The notes beneath the pieces were generated by a model. It made no database searches. It saw only the letters and a list, made by a program, of their open reading frames with translations, and had not been told where the DNA came from. A DNA stretch of 22,392 nucleotides from Aquabacter sp040755535 (GTDB lineage Bacteria > Pseudomonadota > Alphaproteobacteria > Rhizobiales > Xanthobacteraceae). The translations under genes were made by a program, and so were the position numbers. Shown here piece after piece: positions 1 to 7,776 of the stretch (its first letter is position 1; each line of letters opens with the position of its first letter). The stretch is taken from NCBI GenBank assembly GCA_040755535.1, contig JBFMAV010000068.1, positions 1 through 22,392 on the forward strand, written 5' to 3'.

Positions 1-9
1 GATCGAAAG

Positions 10-55
10 AATATGTATATTATAAATAATAACATAAATTATTCGGTAATAGGAG
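10..55 (+). promoter_or_regulatory. AT-rich leader with RBS of the peroxiredoxin gene
   Basis: These bases are strikingly AT-rich in an otherwise GC-rich window. They contain the near-palindrome AATATGTATATT (10-21), a possible -10 TATATT (16-21), a second inverted repeat AATAAT/ATTATT (25-30 and 38-43), and an AGGAG ribosome site at 51-55, six bases before the ATG. Any -35 box would lie at or beyond the window edge. A regulator binding the palindromes is possible, but I recognise no known operator consensus. Confidence 0.45.
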
Positions 56-61
56 AGCGTC

Positions 62-697
62 ATGGTGCTCAGGCTCGGCGACATCGTTCCGGATTTCACT
101 GCGGACACCACCGAAGGCCCGGTGAGCTTCCATTCCTGGCTGGGGGAGAGCTGGGGCATCCTCTTTTCCCACCCCAAGAATTTCACGCCGGTCTGCACCA
201 CGGAACTCGGCCAGGTCGCGCATCTCAAAAGCGAATTCGACCGCCGCAACGTGAAGGTGATCGGCCTGTCGGTGGACAGCCTCGCCAATCATCCGGCCTG
301 GGTGGACGACATCAAGCTCGCGACCGGGGCGCAGCTCAACTTCCCCCTCATCGCGGATACGGACCGCAAGGTCTCAGATCTCTATGACCTCATCCATCCC
401 AATGCGAGCGACACCGCGACGGTTCGCGCGGTGTTCATCATCGGCCCCGACAAGAAGTTGAAGCTGACCCTCACCTATCCCGCCAGCACCGGGCGCAATT
501 TCCAGGAGATCCTGCGCGTTGTGGATTCGCTGCAGCTCACTGCCAGCCATGCCGTCGCGACGCCGGCGGACTGGAAGCAGGGCGAGGATGTGATCATTGT
601 GCCGTCCGTCTCCGACGAGGCGGCACGGGAGAAGTTCCCGGAAGGCTGGAAGACCGTGAAGCCCTATCTGCGCATCGTGGCCCAGCCGCGGGCCTGA
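62..697 (+). CDS. 1-Cys peroxiredoxin (Prx6 type)
   Basis: This is a complete 211-residue thiol peroxidase that reduces hydrogen peroxide and organic hydroperoxides in the cytoplasm. The Prx active-site signature PxxxTxxC is present as P38, T42 and C45, followed by TTE. C45 is the only cysteine in the protein, so there is no resolving cysteine. That, the FSHPKNFTPVCTTE context and the C-terminal extension place it in the 1-Cys Prx6 subfamily rather than the 2-Cys AhpC group. Reduction after catalysis must come from an external thiol. The start is fixed by AGGAG at 51-55. It appears to be monocistronic: repeat copy A begins 35 bp after the stop and the next gene points the other way. Family assignment is firm; the physiological substrate is not visible. 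Confidence 0.95.
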   Translation: MVLRLGDIVPDFTADTTEGPVSFHSWLGESWGILFSHPKNFTPVCTTELGQVAHLKSEFDRRNVKVIGLSVDSLANHPAWVDDIKLATGAQLNFPLIADTDRKVSDLYDLIHPNASDTATVRAVFIIGPDKKLKLTLTYPASTGRNFQEILRVVDSLQLTASHAVATPADWKQGEDVIIVPSVSDEAAREKFPEGWKTVKPYLRIVAQPRA

Positions 698-731
698 CGG
701 CGGGGCGTTCCGCCCAGTCGCGCCGCGTGAC

Positions 732-845
732 AGAGCATGCGCCGATCGGCCTGCACCGCAGGCTGATCGGATCGCGCATTCTCTATCAAAGAGTGAGAGG
801 TCGTTTCACCCATCAGAGTGTTTCAATCTGATGAGATCGCCCTCT
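732..845 (-). repeat. Dispersed palindromic intergenic repeat, copy A (inverted)
   Basis: About 114 bp that align end to end, in reverse orientation, with copies at 11919-12030 and 13779-13891. It starts AGAGC and ends CCTCT, matching the AGAGC...GCTCT ends of copy C. One hairpin has arms 742-754 and 758-770 (12 of 13 pairs, 3-nt loop). Another has perfect 7-bp arms CATCAGA 811-817 and TCTGATG 827-833. Compared with copy C, the first stem changes bases on both sides so that pairing is kept. It lies after the peroxiredoxin stop and could act as an RNA terminator or stability element. Confidence 0.8.
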
Positions 846-956
846 CGAGCCTCGGGACGCGGGCGCGTTCGCCGGGAGGTTGGGGTCTTCCGTCGGACGT
901 TCGCCGGGGCCGACATTGCTTCACAGTCGCGATCTGAATGTGTGGCGGCGCCCGTG

Positions 957-1817
957 TCACCCGAACCGCTTGGCCCCCGCCACGCATAGGACGACCACGG
1001 CGGTGACCGCCACCATGCTCATCGCGACGGGTTCGTTCAGCAGCAGCCCCGCAAGCGCCAAGCCGAAGAACGGCTGGAGCAACTGAAGTTGCCCGACCTT
1101 GGCGATCCCGCCCAAGACCAAGCCGCGATACCAGAACACGAAGCCGATCAGCATGCTGAAGACCGAGACATAGGCCAGGCCAAGCCAGGCCGGCATGCCA
1201 ATCCCGCTCCATGTGTAGGGCAGGCTGACGAGAGCGATCGCCGCCATGACCGGAAGCGCCAGCACCAGCGCCCAGCAGATCACCTGCCAGCCGCCCAACC
1301 GCCGAGACAGAACCGCTCCCTCCGCGTAGCCCAAGCCGCAAGCGACCACCGCAGCCACCATCAGGAGGTCGCCCGTCAGCGACCCTGAGCCGCCGCGCGA
1401 CACGGCGAAGCTCACGACGCATAGACTCCCGATCATCGAGAAAATCCAAAACGCCGGTTTGGGCCGTTCGCCACCGCGCAGGACGCCGAAGGTCGCCGTC
1501 GCCAACGGCAGGAGGCCAACGAAGACGACGGAGTGGGCCGCAGTGACGTGCTGGAGCGCCAGGGCCGTGAGAAAGGGAAAGCCCACCACAACGCCGAGCG
1601 CGACAATGGCGAGCGAACCGACGTCTGACTTGGCTGGGCGCTTCTGTCTCAGCGCCAGCAGCAGCGCGACGCCCAACAGAGCCGCGATGACGGCGCGGAT
1701 GGAGGTCAGAAAAACTGGGTCGAATCCGCCCACCGCGACACGGGTGGCTGGCAGCGAGCCGCTGAAAATGATCACTCCGAGGAGTCCGCTCCCCCATCCC
1801 TTTGCTGTCGGGTCCAT
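957..1817 (-). CDS. EamA-family (DMT superfamily) membrane exporter
   Basis: A hydrophobic protein of about 286 residues with around ten predicted membrane segments in two EamA halves, the architecture of drug/metabolite transporters. Recognisable pieces are FSGSLPATRVAV near the N-terminus and the second-half segment ending LLLNEPVAMSMV. The frame stays open upstream to an ATG at 1911-1913, but I chose the internal ATG at 1815-1817. It begins MDPTAKGW just before the first membrane helix, as usual in the family, and is preceded by GGATAGGCGG. The longer start would also lie upstream of the candidate promoter at 1873-1901. It is divergent from the MocR regulator, a common arrangement in which the regulator controls the exporter. 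The substrate is unknown; amino acids or amines are typical of such pairs. Confidence 0.88.
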   Translation of the reverse strand: MDPTAKGWGSGLLGVIIFSGSLPATRVAVGGFDPVFLTSIRAVIAALLGVALLLALRQKRPAKSDVGSLAIVALGVVVGFPFLTALALQHVTAAHSVVFVGLLPLATATFGVLRGGERPKPAFWIFSMIGSLCVVSFAVSRGGSGSLTGDLLMVAAVVACGLGYAEGAVLSRRLGGWQVICWALVLALPVMAAIALVSLPYTWSGIGMPAWLGLAYVSVFSMLIGFVFWYRGLVLGGIAKVGQLQLLQPFFGLALAGLLLNEPVAMSMVAVTAVVVLCVAGAKRFG

Positions 1818-1863
1818 GCCGCCTATCCGCTTGCAATACAAGGCAGACATAGCCGTCGCACCC

Positions 1864-1901
1864 TTGGCCGGGATAGCAACGATCAGTACAATCGCGATCA
1901 A
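1864..1901. promoter_or_regulatory. Overlapping divergent promoters for the EamA and MocR genes
   Basis: On the minus strand, TTGATC (plus 1896-1901) and TGCTAT (plus 1873-1878) are separated by 17 bp and would drive the EamA gene. On the plus strand, TTGGCC (1864-1869) and TACAAT (1887-1892) are also separated by 17 bp and would drive the MocR gene. The two promoters overlap almost completely. These are consensus matches read by eye; no transcription start is known. Confidence 0.45.
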
Positions 1902-1929
1902 ACTGTATGCCATTATGAGCCATACAGTT
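1901..1929. promoter_or_regulatory. Candidate MocR operator, perfect 9-bp inverted repeat
   Basis: AACTGTATG (1901-1909) and CATACAGTT (1921-1929) are exact reverse complements separated by 11 bp, so their centres are about two helical turns apart. The site ends 13 bp before the MocR ATG. It abuts the candidate -35 of the EamA promoter and lies just downstream of the predicted MocR start of transcription. That position suits activation of the exporter and repression of the regulator's own gene. Binding is inferred. Confidence 0.6.
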
Positions 1930-1942
1930 GGGATGGGACGCC

Positions 1943-3331
1943 ATGGGCAAGACTGTGACCCGAACCGGTGAGGTGACGGCGGCGATCCGCGAGCGGATCG
2001 CCAACCGAGCCTTGTCCCAAGGCGACAAATTGCCCTCGGTTCGCGGCTTCGCCGCAGCCCTGAAGGTGTCGCCCTCGACCGTCGTCGAGGCCTATGATCG
2101 CTTGGTGTCGGAGGGCGTCATCCGTTCCCGGCCGGGTTCGGGATTTTACGTCTCGGCCGGTCTCGCGCCACCGGCCTTCAATGACCTTCAGTCCGGGACC
2201 GCCCGCGCGATCGACCCGCTCTGGGTCTCGCGCCAGTCGCTGGACGCCGCGCCGGATGCGTTGAAGCCCGGATGTGGCTGGCTTCCGCAAGACTGGATGC
2301 CGGGAACGATCATCCGGCGCGCCATACGTGGTCTGGCCCGCGCCGACGGCGCCATTCTAGCCGACTATGGTGGCGCGCGGGGGCTTCTGCCCCTCCGGCA
2401 ACTTCTGGCGCGCCGCTGTGCGAGCGAGGGTCTGGAGGTTGGCCCCGAGCAACTGCTGCTAACCGCATCCGGCACGCAGGCGATCGACCTGATCTGCCGT
2501 TTCCTGCTTCGGCCGGGCGACACGGTGCTGGTTGACGATCCCTGCTACTTCAACTTCCAGGCCATCCTCAGGGCCCATCAGGCCCGGATTGTCAGTGTGC
2601 CTTATACGCCGACCGGCCCCGACACGACGCGGTTCGCGGAAGTCCTTATCGAGCACCGGCCGAGGCTCTACATCACCAATTCGGGCATCCACAATCCGAC
2701 CGGGGCGACGATGTCGGCCCAGACGGTTCACAAGCTGCTGACCATCGCGGCGGCTCATGGTCTGGTCATTGTGGAGGACGACATCTTCGCCGAGTTCGAG
2801 CCGGAGCCGTCGCCGCGTCTGGCGGCCTTCGACGGTCTCAGCAGCGTTATCCGCATCGGCAGCTTTTCCAAGACGCTGTCGGCCTCGGCGCGATGCGGCT
2901 ACATCGCCGCGAGGCCCGACTGGATCGAGGCGCTTGTCGATCTGCAAGTCGCGACGAACTTCGGCGGGCCGAACCCCGTGGCGGCCCAACTCATCTTCGA
3001 CAGCTTGATGGACAGCGGCTATCGCCGCCACATCGAAGCTCTGCGGCAACGCCTTTCCAGAGCCCGGCGCGACACGGGCATCCAACTGGCCGATCTTGGC
3101 TTGAGGGCATGGGTTATGCCGCGCGGCGGCTTCTATCTCTGGTGCCAACTGCCTGATGGCCGTGACGCGGCGGATCTTGCTCAGGTCGCGCTACGGGAGG
3201 GCGTCATCCTCGCCCCGGGGAACGTCTTCAGTGCCGCGCAGCAGGCCAGCGACTTCATGCGGTTCAATGTGACGCAAATGCAGGATCCCCGTGTTTACGA
3301 GGTGCTAAAGGCGGGCCTGAATAGGGAATAG
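1943..3331 (+). CDS. MocR/GabR-type transcription regulator (wHTH plus aminotransferase-like domain)
   Basis: A 462-residue two-domain regulator. Residues about 5-75 form a GntR-type winged helix (PSVRGFAAALKVSPSTVVEAYDRL, ending in GVIRSRPGSGFYV). The rest resembles fold-type I aminotransferases: GTQAID, HNPTGA, the acidic EDD at 278-280 and the PLP-binding lysine K310 in SFSKTLSASAR. With this lysine present the protein should bind PLP and sense an amino compound rather than catalyse transamination. I used ATG 1943 and not the in-frame TTG at 1928, because TTG overlaps the operator arm and the wHTH begins after 1943. It is divergent from the EamA gene, its probable target. The region is by eye a little less GC-rich than the flanks. 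Confidence 0.93.
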   Translation: MGKTVTRTGEVTAAIRERIANRALSQGDKLPSVRGFAAALKVSPSTVVEAYDRLVSEGVIRSRPGSGFYVSAGLAPPAFNDLQSGTARAIDPLWVSRQSLDAAPDALKPGCGWLPQDWMPGTIIRRAIRGLARADGAILADYGGARGLLPLRQLLARRCASEGLEVGPEQLLLTASGTQAIDLICRFLLRPGDTVLVDDPCYFNFQAILRAHQARIVSVPYTPTGPDTTRFAEVLIEHRPRLYITNSGIHNPTGATMSAQTVHKLLTIAAAHGLVIVEDDIFAEFEPEPSPRLAAFDGLSSVIRIGSFSKTLSASARCGYIAARPDWIEALVDLQVATNFGGPNPVAAQLIFDSLMDSGYRRHIEALRQRLSRARRDTGIQLADLGLRAWVMPRGGFYLWCQLPDGRDAADLAQVALREGVILAPGNVFSAAQQASDFMRFNVTQMQDPRVYEVLKAGLNRE

Positions 3332-3607
3332 CCGGGTCGACGTCGCCTCGGGCACACCGTCCTCAAAGCCCGCCGGCCCAAGTTCAGTTCGTCGACCAAC
3401 ACGTCGATCAGCGGTCGGCGCTCCGGGCTGTGATCGACACCATCTTAGTCACGCGGGAGAAAGGCGCGGCGAGCAGCACGTGCAGGTGGTGAGGGCTTTA
3501 GAAGGGTAGCCGCATGAGCTATAGGCCATCAGGCAGGCGATGACGAAGCCTCTCGCATCGAGGTTAGGCGGTTCCGCATCCTCACCGGCCTGCGGCAGGA
3601 GGGTTCA
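3332..3607. other. Gene-free stretch, possible eroded coding remnant
   Basis: I find no intact gene here. The plus frame starting at 3331 is open to the TGA at 3490-3492 and reads like coding sequence (for example VQFVDQHVDQRSALRAVIDT), but it has no start codon and I cannot assign it. A second short open stretch, including EASRIEVRRFRILTGL, precedes the DUF6460 gene. These may be remains of a gene broken when the EamA-MocR pair arrived, but that is inference. No terminal repeats or tRNA were seen. Confidence 0.35.
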
Positions 3608-3880
3608 GTGGCGAACGACCAGCTTTCTCGCTTCTTTGGTGGTTCGCCCGTCATGGTCCTGGTCCGCCTCGTGGTGCTCTCCGTCGTGGTGGGCGTGATC
3701 ATGGCCGCGCTCGGCCTTGATCCGCGCAACATCCTGGAAAGCGTCGAGAACCTGGTTCTCAGCCTCTATCATCTCGGCTTCGGCGCCATCGAGAGCGTCT
3801 GGCGCTATTTCCTGCTGGGCGCCGTCATTGTCGTGCCGCTTTGGCTCATCCTGCGCATCGCGGGCGGGCTGCGCCGCTGA
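3608..3880 (+). CDS. Small two-helix membrane protein, DUF6460-like
   Basis: A 90-residue protein with a short polar N-terminus (MANDQLSRFFGG), a hydrophobic helix at about 15-37, a hydrophilic linker LGLDPRNILESVEN, and a second helix at about 63-85 ending in RIAGGLRR. The pattern matches the small inner-membrane DUF6460 proteins of alphaproteobacteria, whose function is unknown. Translation starts at GTG 3608, supported by a strong AGGAGGG at 3597-3603. Its TGA overlaps the next gene's ATG (TGATG, 3878-3882), so it is probably translationally coupled to the MATE exporter. Recognition of the family is from memory of the pattern, without a search. Confidence 0.85.
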   Translation: MANDQLSRFFGGSPVMVLVRLVVLSVVVGVIMAALGLDPRNILESVENLVLSLYHLGFGAIESVWRYFLLGAVIVVPLWLILRIAGGLRR

Positions 3881-5217
3881 TGCGCGAGGCCCCGCAGGCG
3901 TTCTCGCCGGACGCGGTCACGCACCGCCGGGTGCTCGCCATCGCGCTGCCGATGACGGTGGCGCATCTGACGACACCGCTGCTCGGCATCGTGGATACGG
4001 CGGTCGTCGGGCGCCTGGGCTCCGCCGCGCTCATCGGCGGGGTGGCGCTGGGCGCCGTGGTGTTCGATTTCCTGTTCTGGGGCTTCGGCTTCCTGCGCAT
4101 GGGGACCGTGGGCCTGGCGGCGCAGGCTTTGGGGCGGGGCGAGCGGCTATCCGAGCGCGCCGTCCTGATGCGCGCGTTGCTGCTGGGCGTCCTCTGCGGG
4201 TTGGGTCTGATCATCCTTCAGACTCCCATCAAATATGCCGCCCTTCACCTGTCCGGTGCCAGCCCGGAGGTGGACGCGGCGCTGGGCCTCTATTTCGACG
4301 TGCGCATCTGGGCGGCGCCCTTCACCTTCATCAATTATGTGGTGGCCGGCTGGCTCACGGGCCTCGCCCGGACCGGCCATGCGTTGGCGCTGCAGATCTT
4401 TATCAGCGTCATCAACATGGCTCTGACGACGTTACTGGTCCTGGGGCTGGGATGGGGGGTGGCCGGCTCCGCCGCTGGCACCCTGATCGCGGAGGCCCTG
4501 GGCGCCATTGCGGGCCTCGTCCTGTGCGGGCGCCTGCTGGGGTTCCACTTCGCGGTGTCCCGCGCCGTGCTGTTCGATCGCGCGGCCCTGCGGGAGGCCC
4601 TGGTGCTCAATCGCGACATCATGATCCGCACGGCGGCGCTCATGCTGGCCTTCGCCTTCTTTGCCGCGCAGGGCGCTCGGGCCGGGGATGTCACGCTCGC
4701 CGCCAATGCGCTCTTGAACAACATGGTTCTGCTGGCCGCCTATTTCCTCGATGGGTTCGCGACGGCCGCCGAGCAGATCTGCGGCCAGGCGGCGGGCGCG
4801 CAGGACCGGCGGAATTTTCTCGCTGGCCTGCGCCTCGTTCTCCTCTGGGGCTTCGGCTGCGCGCTGGCGGCAAGCCTGCTCTATCTGGCGTTCGGTCCGG
4901 TCATCATCGATCTCATGACCACGAGCCCAGAAGTGCGGGAGGCCGCGCGCGCCTTCCTGATCTTCGCGGTGCTGCTGCCGACGGTCGGCGTCTTCGCTTA
5001 TGCCTTCGACGGCATCTATATCGGCGCGCTCTGGTCGCGCGACATGCGCAATCTCATGCTGCTCGCGCTCGCGATCTATTTTCTCGCATGGTGGCTGCTT
5101 CTGCCGTTCGGCAATTCAGGGCTCTGGCTCGCATTCCTCGCCTTTCTTGCCGCGCGCGGCGCGCTCCAGGCGCTGCGTTTGCCCGCCCTCATGAGACGGG
5201 CCTTCCCGGCGGCTTGA
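3880..5217 (+). CDS. MATE-family efflux transporter (DinF-like)
   Basis: A 445-residue polytopic protein of about twelve membrane helices in two related halves. MATE features include the first-helix stretch ALPMTVAHLTTPLLGIVDTAVVGRLGSAALIGGVALG, read in segments, and the second-half segment with FLDGFATAAEQICGQAAGA. Such proteins export cationic drugs or metabolites in exchange for sodium ions or protons across the inner membrane; this branch resembles DinF. The start at ATG 3880 overlaps the preceding stop by one base. A further in-frame ATG lies inside the upstream gene at 3841 and is less likely. The flavin monooxygenase follows 53 bp later on the same strand, perhaps in the same transcript. 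The substrate cannot be read from sequence. Confidence 0.93.
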   Translation: MREAPQAFSPDAVTHRRVLAIALPMTVAHLTTPLLGIVDTAVVGRLGSAALIGGVALGAVVFDFLFWGFGFLRMGTVGLAAQALGRGERLSERAVLMRALLLGVLCGLGLIILQTPIKYAALHLSGASPEVDAALGLYFDVRIWAAPFTFINYVVAGWLTGLARTGHALALQIFISVINMALTTLLVLGLGWGVAGSAAGTLIAEALGAIAGLVLCGRLLGFHFAVSRAVLFDRAALREALVLNRDIMIRTAALMLAFAFFAAQGARAGDVTLAANALLNNMVLLAAYFLDGFATAAEQICGQAAGAQDRRNFLAGLRLVLLWGFGCALAASLLYLAFGPVIIDLMTTSPEVREAARAFLIFAVLLPTVGVFAYAFDGIYIGALWSRDMRNLMLLALAIYFLAWWLLLPFGNSGLWLAFLAFLAARGALQALRLPALMRRAFPAA

Positions 5218-5223
5218 CCGCGC

Positions 5224-5266
5224 GGGGGCGCCCCGGTCTACTGGCCGTCAAAACGCCCCCGGGGGG
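5224..5266 (+). promoter_or_regulatory. Hairpin and G-run before the monooxygenase start
   Basis: GGGGGCG (5224-5230) and CGCCCCC (5254-5260) form a 7-bp stem around a 23-nt loop. The stem directly abuts the G-run 5261-5266, which is the only plausible ribosome site before ATG 5271. There is no U-run, so it is not a classical terminator. It may influence translation of the monooxygenase, or may just reflect high GC content. Confidence 0.3.
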
Positions 5267-5270
5267 ACCA

Positions 5271-6815
5271 ATGCCGACACAGACGCGTCCCGTCCTTATT
5301 GCCGGCGCCGGCCCCACCGGCCTCACGCTCGCCACGTCCCTCCATCTCCAGGGCGTGCCCTTCCGCATCATCGACAAGCTGCCCGCCGCCGCCACGGTGT
5401 CGAAGGCGCTCGCGGTGTGGAGCGGCAGCCTGGAGGGGTTTTCGGCCCTCGGCGCGGTGGACGATTTCCTCGCCGCCGGCCTGCGCCTCACCCGCCTGCA
5501 TATGGGCGATGGAGGCCATGAGATCGCGAACATGGAGATCGCCGAAGGGGTGGACAGTGCCTATCCCTTCACGCTGATCCTTCCCCAATCCAAGACCGAG
5601 GAGATCCTGACCGGGCGCCTCGCGCGCGCCGGGATCGCCATTGAGCGCGAGGTGGAACTGGTCGGCTTCGCGCAGGTGGACGATGTGGTGCGGGCCACGC
5701 TACGTCACCCGGACGGGCGCGAAGAGGTGTTCGACGCCTCCTTCCTGGCCGGCTGCGACGGCGCCCGCAGCGTCGTGCGTCACACCCTCGGCATCGAGTT
5801 CGAAGGCTATACCGAGCCGCAGACCTTCATTCTATCGGACACACGCATCGACGGTCCGCTGGACCAGAGCTGTATCTATATCTGGTGGAGCGCCAAGGGC
5901 ACGGTGGCGCTGTTCCCGGTTGTGGATGGGGTGTGGCGCACCTTCGCCCTGCGCGAGGAGCCGGCGGGGGACGAGCCGCCCACGCTGGCGGAAATCCAAG
6001 GCCATCTGGAAGCGAACGGCCCGCCGGGCCTCGTCGCGCGCGATCCGACCTGGTTGTCGGCCTTCCGCGTGAATGAGCGGCTGGCCGCGAGTTATCGGCG
6101 TGGGCGCGTGCTGCTCGCGGGCGATGCCGCCCATATTCACAGCCCCGCCGGCGGGCAGGGGATGAATACCGGCATCCAGGATGCCCTCAATCTCGGCTGG
6201 AAGCTCGGGGCCATCCTTGCCGGGCGCGGCGACAGCGAGGCGCTGCTGGAGAGCTATGAGGCCGAGCGCCGTCCCGTGGCGCGCGAGGTGGTCGCCAATG
6301 CCGCCCGCACCACCCATATCGGCATGGTCGCCCACGGGCAGGTAACGCGCCTATTGCGCGACACCTTGCTGTCCTTCGCCTCCCGCATTCCGGCGGTGCG
6401 GCGCAAGATCCAGGTCGCCATGTCGGAGACCGCCATCGCCTATGAGGCGGGACCGCTCTACGAGGCGGTGCACGCCATCAGTGGCGCCGCCGCTCCGGCG
6501 GCCGGCGCGCGGGCGCGCGACGTGGCGCGGGGCGGCTGGTCGCTGTGGTCGCTTTTGTCGGCTGCCCATCATTCGCTGCTGATCTTCGGGGCGCCCGGCG
6601 CCTGCGCGGAGCTGCGCGCCGCCGCCCGCCGGTTCGCGGGCGCCCTGGAAGTAATCGACATGGGGGCCGATGCCGATGTGATGGATCGCTACGCCGTCGC
6701 GGGCGCAGGATGGGTTCTCGTGCGTCCCGACCAATTCATCGCGGCGCGCGGCGGCGAAACCGATCTCGGCGTGTTCGATGCGTATGCGCGGCTCGCGCTG
6801 GAGCCGGTCGCCTGA
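5271..6815 (+). CDS. FAD-dependent class A aromatic monooxygenase-like protein
   Basis: A 514-residue flavoprotein of the PHBH/PheA/TfdB group (FAD_binding_3). The N-terminal dinucleotide motif is G12-x-G14-x-x-G17 in IAGAGPTGLTLA. The DG motif is GCDGARS at 161-167, and the GD motif is AGDAAHIHSPAGGQGMN with G284-D285. Beyond about residue 400 there is a degenerate C-terminal domain like the thioredoxin-fold tail of phenol hydroxylases. The family uses NAD(P)H and oxygen to hydroxylate aromatic or polyketide substrates, and some members inactivate antibiotics. It follows a MATE exporter, so modification plus efflux of one compound class is possible, but the substrate is unknown. It converges on the methyltransferase gene with a gap of only six bases. 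Confidence 0.9.
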   Translation: MPTQTRPVLIAGAGPTGLTLATSLHLQGVPFRIIDKLPAAATVSKALAVWSGSLEGFSALGAVDDFLAAGLRLTRLHMGDGGHEIANMEIAEGVDSAYPFTLILPQSKTEEILTGRLARAGIAIEREVELVGFAQVDDVVRATLRHPDGREEVFDASFLAGCDGARSVVRHTLGIEFEGYTEPQTFILSDTRIDGPLDQSCIYIWWSAKGTVALFPVVDGVWRTFALREEPAGDEPPTLAEIQGHLEANGPPGLVARDPTWLSAFRVNERLAASYRRGRVLLAGDAAHIHSPAGGQGMNTGIQDALNLGWKLGAILAGRGDSEALLESYEAERRPVAREVVANAARTTHIGMVAHGQVTRLLRDTLLSFASRIPAVRRKIQVAMSETAIAYEAGPLYEAVHAISGAAAPAAGARARDVARGGWSLWSLLSAAHHSLLIFGAPGACAELRAAARRFAGALEVIDMGADADVMDRYAVAGAGWVLVRPDQFIAARGGETDLGVFDAYARLALEPVA

Positions 6816-6821
6816 AGATAT

Positions 6822-7733
6822 TTAGCCGGCGATAAAGATCAGCCCCGGCACCGGATGCCCCTTTTCGGTGCGGGTTGTCGCTGCGCGACTGAGAGGCACG
6901 TCATAGCCTGCCTCCGTGAGCAGGCGGGTCACGAGCGGTGCGCCATGGGCATAACGCAGCGTGTCGCGCAGGATCATCCCGTCCCCGTCATGGGTCTCCA
7001 CGCTGAAGGCCAAGCGGCCGCCGGGGCGTAGAACCCGTTTGGCCGCGCCCAGCACCGGGGCGAGGTCGTCCAAATAGCAGAAGGCGTCGGCGGCGATGAC
7101 CAGGTCGGCACTTGCGTCGGGCTGCGCGGCCAGAAACGCCACCATGTCGCAGACCTCCAGCCGAGCATAGAGACCCAGGGCTTCCGCCTGCCGCACCATG
7201 CCGGGCGAAAGATCGACGCCGATCAGCTCTCCGCTGATGGGGGCGAGCAGCGGCGCCGCCAGCCCCGTGCCGCAGCCAAGGTCCAAGGCCCGCGCGAAGC
7301 GTGGGCGCGTGTCCACCGCCCGCAGCGTTTCCAGCAGCAATTCGGGGCCGCGATAGGCGAGACCCTCGCGCAAGGCGGTGTCGAAGCGGGGGGCATATTG
7401 ATCGAACAGGCTTTGCACGAAGGCGGGTGAGAGCGCCCCTTCCGCCGGCCGCGCCCCGAGACGGGCGAGGCGGGCGCCGGCTCCGAGGCTGTCCTGCGGG
7501 TCGCGGGAGACAACCGCGCCATAGGCCTCGGCCGCGCCCGGACGGTCGCCGAGGTCTTCGCGGGCCTCGCCCAGCAGAAACCAGGCGGCGAGAAAATGCG
7601 GCGCTTCCGCCACAAGGTCCGCCAGCATCCCCGCCGCGGCCTCCGCCTCGCCGTCGGCCAGATAGGCGCGCGCCCACTCCAGCCGGCGATCGAACGCCGG
7701 GTTGCCGGAGGATTGGGAGAGCTGTGCGGACAT
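6822..7733 (-). CDS. TPR-containing class I SAM-dependent methyltransferase
   Basis: A 303-residue protein. Residues about 10-100 form helical TPR-like repeats (ARAYLADGEAEAAAGMLADL, then AAWFLLGEAREDLGDRPGAAEAY). The C-terminal half is a Rossmann methyltransferase with motif I ALDLGCGTGLAAPLL at about 147-161, the acidic strand end LIGVDLS and the later segment VLRPGGRLAFSVE. It resembles the COG4976 group of predicted methyltransferases with an N-terminal TPR; the target is unknown. I chose the ATG at 7731-7733, preceded by GAGGGG on the minus strand, over a longer in-frame extension reaching 7805. The extension would run into the divergent exonuclease gene. The two divergent genes share only 43 bp, which must hold both promoters. 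Confidence 0.88.
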   Translation of the reverse strand: MSAQLSQSSGNPAFDRRLEWARAYLADGEAEAAAGMLADLVAEAPHFLAAWFLLGEAREDLGDRPGAAEAYGAVVSRDPQDSLGAGARLARLGARPAEGALSPAFVQSLFDQYAPRFDTALREGLAYRGPELLLETLRAVDTRPRFARALDLGCGTGLAAPLLAPISGELIGVDLSPGMVRQAEALGLYARLEVCDMVAFLAAQPDASADLVIAADAFCYLDDLAPVLGAAKRVLRPGGRLAFSVETHDGDGMILRDTLRYAHGAPLVTRLLTEAGYDVPLSRAATTRTEKGHPVPGLIFIAG

Positions 7734-7776
7734 GACCCCTCGCGAAACCTGTTTCCTCCCCCATATACGCCACACC

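Noticed and set aside
823..2028. 401-codon minus-strand frame across the EamA gene and into MocR
   Set aside because: It shadows the EamA gene in a different frame, crosses repeat copy A and the operator, and has no membrane helices or motifs.
3717..5270. Long open plus frame running through the MATE gene into the monooxygenase, suggesting a 1032-residue fusion
   Set aside because: The first 518 codons are a shadow of the DUF6460 and MATE genes in another frame (Arg/Gly/Ala-rich, no family features). The monooxygenase starts cleanly at ATG 5271.
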